A DNA stretch of 7,157 nt from Planctomycetaceae bacterium. Lineage in GTDB: Bacteria > Planctomycetota > Planctomycetia > Pirellulales > UBA1268. Position 1 is the first letter of the stretch; each line of letters begins with the position of its first letter. This document shows positions 1 through 6,566 of the stretch, piece after piece. The stretch covers positions 1-7,157 of the forward strand of contig SXWC01000051.1 in NCBI GenBank assembly GCA_005789975.1, written 5' to 3'. The notes below the pieces were generated by a model. The model saw only the letters and a program-made list of their open reading frames with translations, was not told the origin of the DNA and ran no database searches. The position numbers were made by a program, and so were the translations under genes.

Positions 1-2
1 AA

Positions 3-57
3 GTCACCCGTCGCGTAGGTCGGGGGTGCCCATGCCCCGACCTACGCGACGGGTGAC
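3..57. repeat. Perfect 23-bp inverted repeat (hairpin), left edge
   Basis: Positions 3-25 are the exact reverse complement of positions 35-57, around a 9-nt centre (26-34). The arm contains the core CGCGTAGGTCGGGG. Pairing breaks on both sides (2/58 and 26/34), so the element is well bounded. It lies 81 bp before the antiporter start. No T-run follows on either strand, so it is not a textbook intrinsic terminator. It could end transcription of a gene to the left of the window, or be a dispersed palindromic repeat (REP or MITE-like), which I think more likely given its length and perfection. The copy number in the genome cannot be judged from here. Confidence 0.85.
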
Positions 58-138
58 ATCCAATACACTCCGAAAAACTGCAAAAGTCGAAGTTAGGCTT
101 TTCCATTTCCCCCTCTCGGCTTCCCTGCGGCGGTCACA
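58..138 (+). other. Leader region before the antiporter gene
   Basis: These 81 bases are less GC-rich than the rest of the window, with A-runs near 74-86 and T-runs near 99-107, so they probably hold the promoter of the antiporter gene. I find no convincing -35/-10 pair. There is no clear Shine-Dalgarno sequence before the ATG at 139; the nearest purine-rich piece is GCGGCGG, ending about 6 bases upstream. Confidence 0.35.
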
Positions 139-2136
139 ATGTTCCTCATCGATCTCGTCGTCGTCTTCGCGGTCGCCGCGGCGGTGGTGTTCGCCTTCGG
201 GCAGGCGAAGCTGCCGAGCGTCGTCGGCCTGCTCGTCGCCGGCGTGGTCGTCGGCCCCTACGGGCTCTCGCTCGTCGCCGAAGTCGAGGTCGTCGAGATC
301 CTCGCCGAGATCGGCGTGGTCGTGCTGCTCTTCACGGTGGGCCTCGAGTTCTCGCTGTCGCGGCTGCTCGTCATGCTGCCGACGATGGCCCGGATTGGCA
401 TGCCGCAGATCGTCGGCACGACGGCGGTGGTGACGGCGGCGACGGGGTGGTATCTCGGCACGCTCCCCCAGGCCGTGTTCGCCGGGATGCTCGTCGCCAT
501 GTCGAGCACGGCCATCGTGCTGAAGATTCTTTCCGACCGTGGCGAAATGGCGACGCCCCCGGGCCGGATCGCCGTCGCCGTGCTCCTGTTCCAGGACCTC
601 GTCGTCGTCGCCGCCATGCTCTCGGTGCCGCTGCTGGCCAGCGCCGCGGGAGTGGTGCCGGAGGACGGGCAGACTCCCGCCGCAGCGGCGCACCACTCCG
701 CGCCGCTCTTTCTCGATCCGTTCGCCGCGGTGGTGGCGGGCCTGGCCGTCGTGGCCGCGGTCCTGCTCGTGGGCCGATTCGCCGTGCCCCGGGTGCTGCA
801 CGCGGTGGTGCGGCAGCGCAACCGCGAACTCTTCCTGATGACGATCGTGCTGGCCTGCCTGGGCACGGCGGCGATCACCGCCGAAGCCGGCCTCTCACTG
901 GCCCTGGGGGCCTTTCTTGCCGGACTGGTGCTCTCCGAGAGCGAGTATGGCCACCAGGCGTTCACGGAGGTGCTTCCCTTTCGTGACACGCTCGCGAGCC
1001 TGTTTTTCGTCTCGGTCGGAATGCTCCTCGACATCCGCTTCCTGATCGACCATGCGGCCCTCGTCGCGGTCACGGTGGCCGCGATCCTCCTCGTCAAGAC
1101 CGCCGCCACGGCGATTCCGGCGATCCTCACGGGATTCCCGCCGCGGACCGGCCTGCTGGCGGGGGCGATGCTTGCGCAGATCGGGGAGTTTTCCTTCGTG
1201 CTCGGTTCACGGGGGGCGGAGGCGGGCCTGCTCAGCCGCGACGACTATCAGACCTTTCTCGCCGCGGCCGTGATCACCATGGCCGTCACGCCGCTCCTGG
1301 CCGGGGCGCTTCCCGGATGGCTCGACCGGCTGTCCCGCACCCGCTGGTGGGGCCGCTGGCTGGCCGACACCGGCCCCGCCGACGATCAGCCGCAACTCAC
1401 CGACCACGTCATCATCGCCGGCTTCGGGCTCAACGGCCGCAATCTCGCCGCGGCCCTGGCCGAGTTCGGCGTGCCGCACGTCGTCCTCGAGATGAACCCG
1501 GAGACCGTCCGCCGCCAGCGTTCGCTCGGGCTCGACATCCACTACGGCGACTGCACGCGGGCCGCCGTGCTCGAACACGTCGGAATCTGCCGGGCACGTG
1601 CCTACGTGGTCGCGATTTCCGACGCGGCAAGCAGCCGCCGCAGCGTCCGCGTGGCCCGCACACTGTCTCCGACGGTGCAGATCTTCGTGCGCACCGAATA
1701 CGTGCTCGAGGTCGAGGAACTCAAGGGCCTCGGTGCCGACGAGGTGATCCCCGCCGAGTTCGAGACGGCCCTCTCCCTCTTCGACCGGGTGCTCTCGATC
1801 TACGACGTGCCGGAGGAGACGATCGACGATCTCGTCGATCGCATGCGGCTGGCGAACTACGGTTTCCTGAGGTCCGCTTCGGGACGACATGCCCGCGCCG
1901 AAGGGTTGTCGAACGTGCATGCCTGCGTGATCCCGGACGCGAGCCAGGCCGCGGGCCGTTCGATCGGCCAGCTGCGGGTCCGCTCCACGACGGGCGCGAC
2001 GGTGATCGCCGTGCGCCGCGGCGGCCGCTCGGTTGCGAGCCCCGGACCTGACTTCATCGTGGCGGCGGGCGACGAGGTGACCGTCGTGGGCACGCCCGAG
2101 CAGCAGGCGGCCGCTCGAAGACTGCTCTCCAGTTGA
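139..2136 (+). CDS. CPA2-family cation:proton antiporter with RCK_N and RCK_C domains (KefB/KefC-like)
   Basis: This is an inner-membrane monovalent cation (probably K+ or Na+)/H+ antiporter of 665 aa. Residues 1 to about 395 are the hydrophobic exchanger domain, with CPA2 motifs: SSTAIVLKIL, LLFQD with Q152 and D153 in the ion-binding helix, GAFLAG at 257-262, SLFFVSVGM and the IGEF helix. A soluble RCK_N (TrkA-N) Rossmann domain starts near residue 422, with the nucleotide loop GFGLNG at 428-433 and GD at 470-471. Residues from about 590 to the end form an RCK_C (TrkA-C) domain. E. coli KefB and KefC end after RCK_N, so the extra RCK_C, a usual ligand-sensing module, suggests gating by a nucleotide or ion rather than strictly glutathione control. 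No KefF/KefG-type partner lies nearby. The ATG at 139 opens directly into the first membrane helix, which supports this start. Ion specificity cannot be read from the sequence. Confidence 0.93.
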   Translation: MFLIDLVVVFAVAAAVVFAFGQAKLPSVVGLLVAGVVVGPYGLSLVAEVEVVEILAEIGVVVLLFTVGLEFSLSRLLVMLPTMARIGMPQIVGTTAVVTAATGWYLGTLPQAVFAGMLVAMSSTAIVLKILSDRGEMATPPGRIAVAVLLFQDLVVVAAMLSVPLLASAAGVVPEDGQTPAAAAHHSAPLFLDPFAAVVAGLAVVAAVLLVGRFAVPRVLHAVVRQRNRELFLMTIVLACLGTAAITAEAGLSLALGAFLAGLVLSESEYGHQAFTEVLPFRDTLASLFFVSVGMLLDIRFLIDHAALVAVTVAAILLVKTAATAIPAILTGFPPRTGLLAGAMLAQIGEFSFVLGSRGAEAGLLSRDDYQTFLAAAVITMAVTPLLAGALPGWLDRLSRTRWWGRWLADTGPADDQPQLTDHVIIAGFGLNGRNLAAALAEFGVPHVVLEMNPETVRRQRSLGLDIHYGDCTRAAVLEHVGICRARAYVVAISDAASSRRSVRVARTLSPTVQIFVRTEYVLEVEELKGLGADEVIPAEFETALSLFDRVLSIYDVPEETIDDLVDRMRLANYGFLRSASGRHARAEGLSNVHACVIPDASQAAGRSIGQLRVRSTTGATVIAVRRGGRSVASPGPDFIVAAGDEVTVVGTPEQQAAARRLLSS

Positions 2137-2207
2137 TGGCGTGCGGCCCGGACGAATCCACCGGCCTGCGTCGCCGTGGTCGGGCATGTATCCTGGCCAA
2201 CTCCCCC

Positions 2208-2213
2208 GAGAGG
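2208..2213 (+). promoter_or_regulatory. Ribosome binding site of the PQQ-like protein gene
   Basis: GAGAGG ends 11 bases before the ATG at 2225. The frame is open further upstream (GTG at 2141, ATG at 2186), but only the 2225 start puts a signal peptide at the N-terminus, and this site supports that choice. The spacing is somewhat long. Confidence 0.45.
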
Positions 2214-2224
2214 CACGCCGGCAC

Positions 2225-3580
2225 ATGACCCCACCGAGGAACTCTCTTCGCCCCGTGTTCTTCGTCGCCTGCCTCGTCGTGGCGATCCCCGCCGCGACGG
2301 CGGCCGCAGGGGACGTCCCCTGGCCTCAATGGCGCGGCCCTGCCGGCCAGGGACACGCCGCCGGTGTCCAGGATCTGCCCGTCACCTGGAGCGAGACGGA
2401 CAACATCGTCTGGAAGACGGTCCTCCCGGGACGCGGCTGGTCGTCACCGGTGATCGACGAGCGGCATGTCTGGATGACCACGGCCGTCGAACGGCGGGCG
2501 ACCGACGGGGAACGGGCCGGCCGCGAGGTCGCTCCGTCCGGCGGCCAGCCGCGGAATCTCGCCGGCTCCCTCAGCCTGCGGGCCCTGGGCGTCGCCCGCG
2601 ACTCCGGCCGTCTCGTGCACGACATCGAACTCGGCACCATCGACGATGCCCAGCCGATCCACGCCCTCAACTCATTCGCCTCGCCGTCGCCGGTCCTCGC
2701 CGGAGGGCGGCTCTACTGCCACTTCGGTGACTTCGGCACCGCCTGCGTCGACACGGCGACGGGACGCGTGGTCTGGGGCAACCGCGAGTTGCGGCTCGAC
2801 CACGTGAACGGCCCCGGCAGCACGCCCGTCCTCTGGAATGACCTGTTGATCGTGAACTGTGACGGTAGCGACGTGCAGTATGTGGCGGCCCTCGACGCCG
2901 CCACCGGCACCCTCGTCTGGAAGACGCCCCGCAGCGGCCGGCTCCGCGACGAGGCCGATCTCAAGAAGGCCTATTCCACGCCGCTTGTGCTGCCCGTCGG
3001 CGACCGCGATCTGCTCGTCTCGGCCGGTGCCGACTGGCTCTACGGCTACGACCCGAGGACCGGAAAGGAACTCTGGCGGATGAGCTACGGCGATCTCGGC
3101 TTCTCGGTGGTGCCGCGGCCCGTCGCGGCCCATGGCCTCCTCTACATGAGCACGAGTTTCAACCAGCCCCGGCTGCTCGCCATCAGGTTGGCCGACGATC
3201 GGACGGGCGCCGAAATCGTCTGGCGGGAGACGAAGGCCGCGCCGAGCATGCCGTCGCCGCTCGTCGTCGGCGACGAGCTCTTCATGGTGAGCGACAAGGG
3301 CATCGCCACCTGCCTCGATGCCCGGACGGGCGCGGTCGGCTGGTCACACCGGCTCGGGGGCAATTTCTCCTCCTCGCCCCTCTTCGCCGACGGCCGCATC
3401 CATGTCGGCAACCGCGAGGGCGAGACCTTCGTCTACGCGCCGGGGAAGACCTTCACCCTGCTTGCCACCAACCGGCTCGACGGGCGGATTTTCGCCACGC
3501 CCGCCGCAGTCGGCGACTCGCTCTATCTGCGGACCGACACCGCCCTCTACCGCATCGCCAACCGGCCCGCGCCGCCGTGA
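2225..3580 (+). CDS. Secreted PQQ-like (BamB-type) beta-propeller protein
   Basis: This is an exported beta-propeller protein of 451 aa. The N-terminus is a signal peptide: basic MTPPRNSLR, a hydrophobic core VFFVACLVVAIPA, then a likely AxA cleavage near ATAAAG. The mature protein opens with WPQWRGP, the hallmark start of a large planctomycete family of PQQ_2-type propellers. Blade motifs of the form D-x-x-TG-x-x-x-W recur at about residues 176, 224, 276 and 365 (DTATGRVVW, DAATGTLVW, DPRTGKELW, DARTGAVGW), which explains the propeller call. There is no dehydrogenase domain or haem-binding CxxCH motif, so it is probably a binding or scaffold protein rather than a quinoprotein enzyme; the true ligand or partner is unknown. 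It starts 88 bp after the antiporter stop on the same strand and may be cotranscribed, but nothing links the two functions. No lipobox cysteine is visible, so it is probably periplasmic and soluble. Confidence 0.9.
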   Translation: MTPPRNSLRPVFFVACLVVAIPAATAAAGDVPWPQWRGPAGQGHAAGVQDLPVTWSETDNIVWKTVLPGRGWSSPVIDERHVWMTTAVERRATDGERAGREVAPSGGQPRNLAGSLSLRALGVARDSGRLVHDIELGTIDDAQPIHALNSFASPSPVLAGGRLYCHFGDFGTACVDTATGRVVWGNRELRLDHVNGPGSTPVLWNDLLIVNCDGSDVQYVAALDAATGTLVWKTPRSGRLRDEADLKKAYSTPLVLPVGDRDLLVSAGADWLYGYDPRTGKELWRMSYGDLGFSVVPRPVAAHGLLYMSTSFNQPRLLAIRLADDRTGAEIVWRETKAAPSMPSPLVVGDELFMVSDKGIATCLDARTGAVGWSHRLGGNFSSSPLFADGRIHVGNREGETFVYAPGKTFTLLATNRLDGRIFATPAAVGDSLYLRTDTALYRIANRPAPP

Positions 3581-3595
3581 TCGGGCCCACGGCGG
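3572..3595. terminator. Hairpin at the convergent gene junction, possible bidirectional terminator
   Basis: CCGCCGTG (3572-3579) pairs perfectly with CACGGCGG (3588-3595) around an 8-nt loop. It overlaps the last codons and stop of the propeller gene and lies in the 38-bp gap before the end of the convergent Fae-like gene. There is no U-run on either strand, so termination is inferred from position and stem strength only. Confidence 0.35.
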
Positions 3596-3618
3596 ACCCG
3601 GCACCGGCCCCGCACCGT

Positions 3619-4203
3619 TCAGAGTTGCCCCTTGACGGCCTGTTCGTGGAAGTAATGCGTGATCTTCGTCTGATTGGCGAGCAGCCAGTCGATCGTGGGC
3701 TCGTGACGCATCGCCTTGCCGATCGCCTTGGCCGTGGCCTCGCGGTTGGTGCGGAAGAGAACCTCCGGGTCGTACTCGGCTTCGACGATCGAGGGGTCGA
3801 GCCACACCGAGACGATGATCCCGAGGTCGTTGGCCTTCCGCTTCGGGATGTCGCCGGCACGCACGGCGTCGAGCACGCCGTGGGCGATCGCCGCCTGCAC
3901 CGTGCCCATGAGGATGTTCGTGTATTTCTCGCTCTTCACGGTGACCTTGCTCACCATGAGCGTGGCCGGCCGCACCTGCACGTCTGAGTTGAGGATGGCG
4001 AACACCCTGGAGTGGCCCTTGGTCTGGTCGCCGAGGAGATTCGCCATCGCGTAGCCCACCGGCCCGTCGAGTTCGCCGATCACCACCTCGGGCTCGGCGG
4101 CGCTCCAGCCGGCCTCCTCCTCGACGAGCGCCTCACCCGTCCGCATCACGATCCTGCCCGTGGACACCGGCGCACGGCGGACGATTTTCTTCCTGGCCAT
4201 CAT
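3619..4203 (-). CDS. Divergent formaldehyde-activating enzyme (Fae) family protein
   Basis: This 194-aa protein matches the Fae fold end to end. Family landmarks in order are GEALV (23-27), the VVIG strand (40-43), RPATLMVSKVTV (78-89, compare KPNTLMFNKVTI in methylotroph Fae), the helix QAAIAHGVLDAV with the following IP (about 103-120), NDLGIIVSVW (125-134) and the NREAT helix (153-157). True Fae joins formaldehyde to tetrahydromethanopterin in the cytoplasm. By eye, its catalytic histidine (His17 in Methylorubrum Fae, in the VAHIDL segment) falls at Glu37 in the AAEPEVV segment, and no histidine is close by. The protein may therefore bind a pterin or C1 compound without the standard reaction, or do something else. 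A basic N-terminal extension (MMARKKIVRR) is longer than in typical Fae. GAGAGA sits 5 bases before the ATG at 4203; the ATG at 4200 is an equal alternative. No other C1 genes are nearby; the gene follows cheB on the same strand after 301 bp. Confidence 0.8.
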   Translation of the reverse strand: MMARKKIVRRAPVSTGRIVMRTGEALVEEEAGWSAAEPEVVIGELDGPVGYAMANLLGDQTKGHSRVFAILNSDVQVRPATLMVSKVTVKSEKYTNILMGTVQAAIAHGVLDAVRAGDIPKRKANDLGIIVSVWLDPSIVEAEYDPEVLFRTNREATAKAIGKAMRHEPTIDWLLANQTKITHYFHEQAVKGQL

Positions 4204-4306
4204 GTCTTTCTCTCAATCAGGGTAAAGGCGGCGGTGCCGACAGACGCCGCTCGCCTGCGGACCGAAAATGACGGGCTGTGATCCATGGGGAACCGTCGTG
4301 GGTCGG

Positions 4307-4331
4307 GGCCGGCATGCCCATGCTGCCGGCC
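4307..4331. repeat. Short inverted repeat upstream of the Fae-like gene
   Basis: GGCCGGCA (4307-4314) pairs perfectly with TGCCGGCC (4324-4331) around a 9-nt loop, TGCCCATGC. The same nonamer occurs at the centre of the left-edge repeat (27-35), and GGTCGGGG precedes both (18-25 and 4301-4308). It lies about 100 bp upstream of the Fae-like start, so it could be a regulatory hairpin, or a decayed copy of the left-edge element. Confidence 0.5.
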
Positions 4332-4475
4332 GCATGAGAATACCGGGTTGCTTCGCTGCGGGTGACACGCCTCCCGGCGGGGGAGCGCTCGGTGGCTCCC
4401 GGAGAGTTTCCGCCCGCCAGCCGCGATCACCGGAAACCGTGTTCGAGAGCCGATCCCACCCGGCCAGGCTCGCGT

Positions 4476-4495
4476 GGGGGCCTTCCGAGGCCCCC
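4476..4495 (-). terminator. GC-rich hairpin after cheB, probable terminator
   Basis: GGGGGCCT (4476-4483) pairs perfectly with AGGCCCCC (4488-4495) across a 4-nt loop. It starts 9 bases after the cheB stop on the - strand, the expected place for an operon-ending hairpin. No U-tract follows, so termination may be Rho-assisted, or the stem may mainly protect the mRNA 3' end. Confidence 0.55.
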
Positions 4496-4504
4496 GTCCA
4501 CGCT

Positions 4505-5692
4505 TCACCCGGCCTGCGCGGCCACGGCGCTGACGATCGCCTCGGCGATCCGCGGCAGGGGCACCACCTGCTCGGCGGCATTCAGTTCGATCGCGGCCCG
4601 CGGCATGCCAAACACCACCGACGTCGCCTCGTCCTGCGCGATCGTCCTGCCGCCCGCCCTGAGGATCGCCTGCATGCCCATCGCGCCGTCGCTTCCCATG
4701 CCGGTGAGCAGCGCCGCCACCACCCGAGACCCGGCCGCCTCGGCCGCCGAGCGGAAGAGCACATCGACCGCCGGGCGGCAGTGGTGCACGGGGGGCGTCG
4801 CGAGCAGCCGCGCCCGAAACCCACCCCCCTGCCAGACGACGGCGAGATGGCGGTCGCCCGGCGCGATCACGCACAGCCCGCGGCGGAGTTCCATCCCCTC
4901 TTCGGCCTCCCGCACCTCATACCCGCACATCGCGTCGAGCCGCTGGGCGACGACCCGTGAGAAGTAGGCGGAGATGTGCTGCACCACGGCGACCGGCGGC
5001 AGATCGGCGGGCAGCCGGGGGAGAATCGTGCGCAGGGCCTCGACGCCCCCCGTCGAGCAGCCGAGCACCACGAGCTGCCGGGGATCGACCACGCCCACCG
5101 GCGGCAGCGCGGCGGCAACCGGCCGGGCGGGATCCGGGATCCCATCGAGGCCGTGAGGCAGCCTGCGGTCGGCCGCCGACTCCAGCGGCAGCTCCGACGA
5201 CCTCGTCACCGGTCTGGGCCGCCGGGCGAACCGCGTGGAGGCCGCGGCGGCCTTCACATGGTAGGCGAGCCGCGCGCCGAGGCCGCCGATCGACATCGTG
5301 CCGTCGGGCTTGGCGAGCACGTCCACGGCGCCGGCGTCGATCGCGTCGAGCGCCGTCTGCGACCCGGCCTGGGCGAGCGAGCTCACGACCACGACCGGCA
5401 GCGGATGGTGCTCCATCAGGATCCTCAGGAACGTGAGGCCGTCCATGCGGGGCATCTCGATGTCGAGCGTCAGCACGTCGGGGTCGAGCTTGAGGATTTT
5501 TTCCCGGGCGACGTAGGGATCGCAGGCCGAGCCGACCACCTCGATCTCCGGGTCGAGGGCGAGCGCGTCGGTGATCGCCTTGCGGACGAGCGCGGAATCA
5601 TCGACGACAAGGACGCGGATGCGGGGTGGATGGGACTGGTTCATCGGTGTCGTGCCGCCACGGTGCGCTGGTTCATTCAGGTCGCCGTTCAT
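4505..5692 (-). CDS. cheB: Chemotaxis response regulator protein-glutamate methylesterase CheB
   Basis: CheB removes methyl groups from chemoreceptor glutamates (and deamidates glutamines), and is switched on by phosphorylation from CheA. At 395 aa it has both domains. The receiver domain has the acidic pair D31/D32 (VVDDS), the phosphoacceptor D77 in TLDIEMPRMDG, and K128 in AKPDG. A Pro/Arg-rich linker of about 70 residues follows. The methylesterase domain has the full catalytic triad: S213 in GCSTGG, H239 in VQHIS and D335 in GMGSDG. The enzyme should be active. The chosen ATG (5692) overlaps the cheR stop as ATGA, typical of translational coupling. An in-frame ATG at 5644 would start just 7 residues before the receiver strand and is a good alternative; neither has a strong Shine-Dalgarno sequence. 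It is the last gene of the operon and is followed by a hairpin. Confidence 0.96.
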   Translation of the reverse strand: MNGDLNEPAHRGGTTPMNQSHPPRIRVLVVDDSALVRKAITDALALDPEIEVVGSACDPYVAREKILKLDPDVLTLDIEMPRMDGLTFLRILMEHHPLPVVVVSSLAQAGSQTALDAIDAGAVDVLAKPDGTMSIGGLGARLAYHVKAAAASTRFARRPRPVTRSSELPLESAADRRLPHGLDGIPDPARPVAAALPPVGVVDPRQLVVLGCSTGGVEALRTILPRLPADLPPVAVVQHISAYFSRVVAQRLDAMCGYEVREAEEGMELRRGLCVIAPGDRHLAVVWQGGGFRARLLATPPVHHCRPAVDVLFRSAAEAAGSRVVAALLTGMGSDGAMGMQAILRAGGRTIAQDEATSVVFGMPRAAIELNAAEQVVPLPRIAEAIVSAVAAQAG

Positions 5693-6534
5693 TCCGGACG
5701 CAGATAGACGCTCGGCCACTCCGCCCGCAGGCCATGCCGCAGGCCCAGCAGGCTCTCCGCATGCCCCACGAAGAGGACCCCGCCTGGCGCCAGCATGGCC
5801 ACCAGCCGGTCGAGCAGCTCCTGCCGCGAGGACTGGTCGAAGTAGATCATCCCATTGCGGCAGAAGATCACGTCGAGCCCCGTTGGCAGCGGGAAGTCGT
5901 GCTGGAAGAGATTGACGTGCTGCACATTCACGAGCCGCCGCAGCTCGGGCCGCACGCGGTAGTAGCCCTCCCGCTCGCCGAAGCCCCTGAGAAAATACCG
6001 GCGCAGGAGATGCTCGTCGGGCATCGCCACCTTCTCCGCCTCGTAGATTCCCGACCGGCAGCGGTCGAGCATGCGGCGGGAGATGTCGGAGGCGTGCACC
6101 TGCCAGGTGACGTGCGGCCGCTGCCTTGCGAACTCCGCGAGGACGATCGCGAGCGTGTAGGGCTCCTCGCCCGACGAGGACGCGGCCGACCAGATCTGCA
6201 GCGGCCGGTCGGAAGGGCCGCGCCGGCCGGCAAGCCGGGGCAGCACCCGCTCGGCGAGGATCGCGAAGTGTTCGGCCTCGCGGAAAAAGTGCGTGTGGTT
6301 GGTGGAGACCAGGTCGATCAGGCTCCCCACCTCCTCTTCGCCCTGGGGCGACTCGAGCAGCCGGCAGTAGTCCTCGTAGCCAGCGAGGCCGAGTGTGCGG
6401 AGCCGCTGCCCCAGCCGGCCGGCGAGCAGCGCCTGCCGGTCGGGACCGAGCTGGATCCGGCTCCGCTCATGCACCAGATTCGCGAGAAACGCGTAGGACT
6501 GCGGCGACAGCGGCTGTTCCGGCGGGATCACCAT
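5689..6534 (-). CDS. cheR: Chemotaxis protein-glutamate O-methyltransferase CheR
   Basis: CheR transfers methyl groups from S-adenosylmethionine to receptor glutamates, opposing CheB during sensory adaptation. It is 281 aa, the usual length. An N-terminal helical domain (about 1-75) leads to STNHTHFFRE (77-86), the conserved segment containing the catalytic arginine. SAM-binding motifs follow: SAASSSGEEPYTL (116-128), the acidic D150 in ASDIS, and CRNGMIYFD (225-233), then PGGVLFVGHAESL near the C-terminus. The beta-subdomain insert includes RGFGEREG (183-190), close to the loop of enteric CheR that binds the receptor pentapeptide. The ATG at 6534 is preferred over the GTG at 6558 because GGGTGG lies 7 bases upstream of it. 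It starts 32 bp after the receptor stop and overlaps cheB by 4 bp. Confidence 0.96.
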   Translation of the reverse strand: MVIPPEQPLSPQSYAFLANLVHERSRIQLGPDRQALLAGRLGQRLRTLGLAGYEDYCRLLESPQGEEEVGSLIDLVSTNHTHFFREAEHFAILAERVLPRLAGRRGPSDRPLQIWSAASSSGEEPYTLAIVLAEFARQRPHVTWQVHASDISRRMLDRCRSGIYEAEKVAMPDEHLLRRYFLRGFGEREGYYRVRPELRRLVNVQHVNLFQHDFPLPTGLDVIFCRNGMIYFDQSSRQELLDRLVAMLAPGGVLFVGHAESLLGLRHGLRAEWPSVYLRPE

Positions 6535-6541
6535 GCGGGTT

Positions 6542-6547
6542 CCACCC
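6542..6547 (-). promoter_or_regulatory. Ribosome binding site of cheR
   Basis: On the - strand GGGTGG lies 7 bases before the ATG at 6534. It decides the start in favour of this ATG over the in-frame GTG at 6558, which has no comparable site. Confidence 0.55.
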
Positions 6548-6566
6548 TTTCCCGACACTCACGACG

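Larger units (their letters stand above)
4204..4504. other. Gene-free stretch between cheB and the Fae-like gene
   Basis: No reading frame here has family features; those that cross it are out-of-frame extensions of cheB. It contains a strong hairpin just after the cheB stop, a second hairpin near 4307-4331, and presumably the promoter of the Fae-like gene in the 100 bases nearest 4203. I could not pick out a convincing -35/-10 pair on the - strand. Confidence 0.5.

Noticed and set aside
82..102. Small hairpin AAAAGTC / GGCTTTT with a 7-nt loop in the antiporter leader
   Set aside because: It is short, AT-rich and includes a G-T pair; this is easily expected by chance, and no family of regulatory RNA is recognisable.
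4..801. 265-aa open frame on the - strand opposite the antiporter membrane domain and through the palindrome
   Set aside because: Its His/Asp/Glu/Arg-rich composition is the complement of a hydrophobic membrane segment, and there are no recognisable motifs.
2181..2194. Possible -10 element TATCCT before the propeller gene
   Set aside because: There is no acceptable -35 hexamer at the right spacing, and the start codon is close behind; it is not supportable as a promoter.
1207..2226. 339-aa open frame on the - strand opposite the antiporter's RCK domains
   Set aside because: It is a high-GC antisense shadow; the + strand frame encodes intact RCK_N and RCK_C domains.
4200..4874. 224-aa open frame on the - strand spanning the gene-free stretch and the 3' part of cheB
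   Set aside because: It is an out-of-frame, Arg/Gly/Ala-rich reading of cheB that continues into the intergenic DNA. It has no family motif, and cheB in its own frame has a complete catalytic triad.
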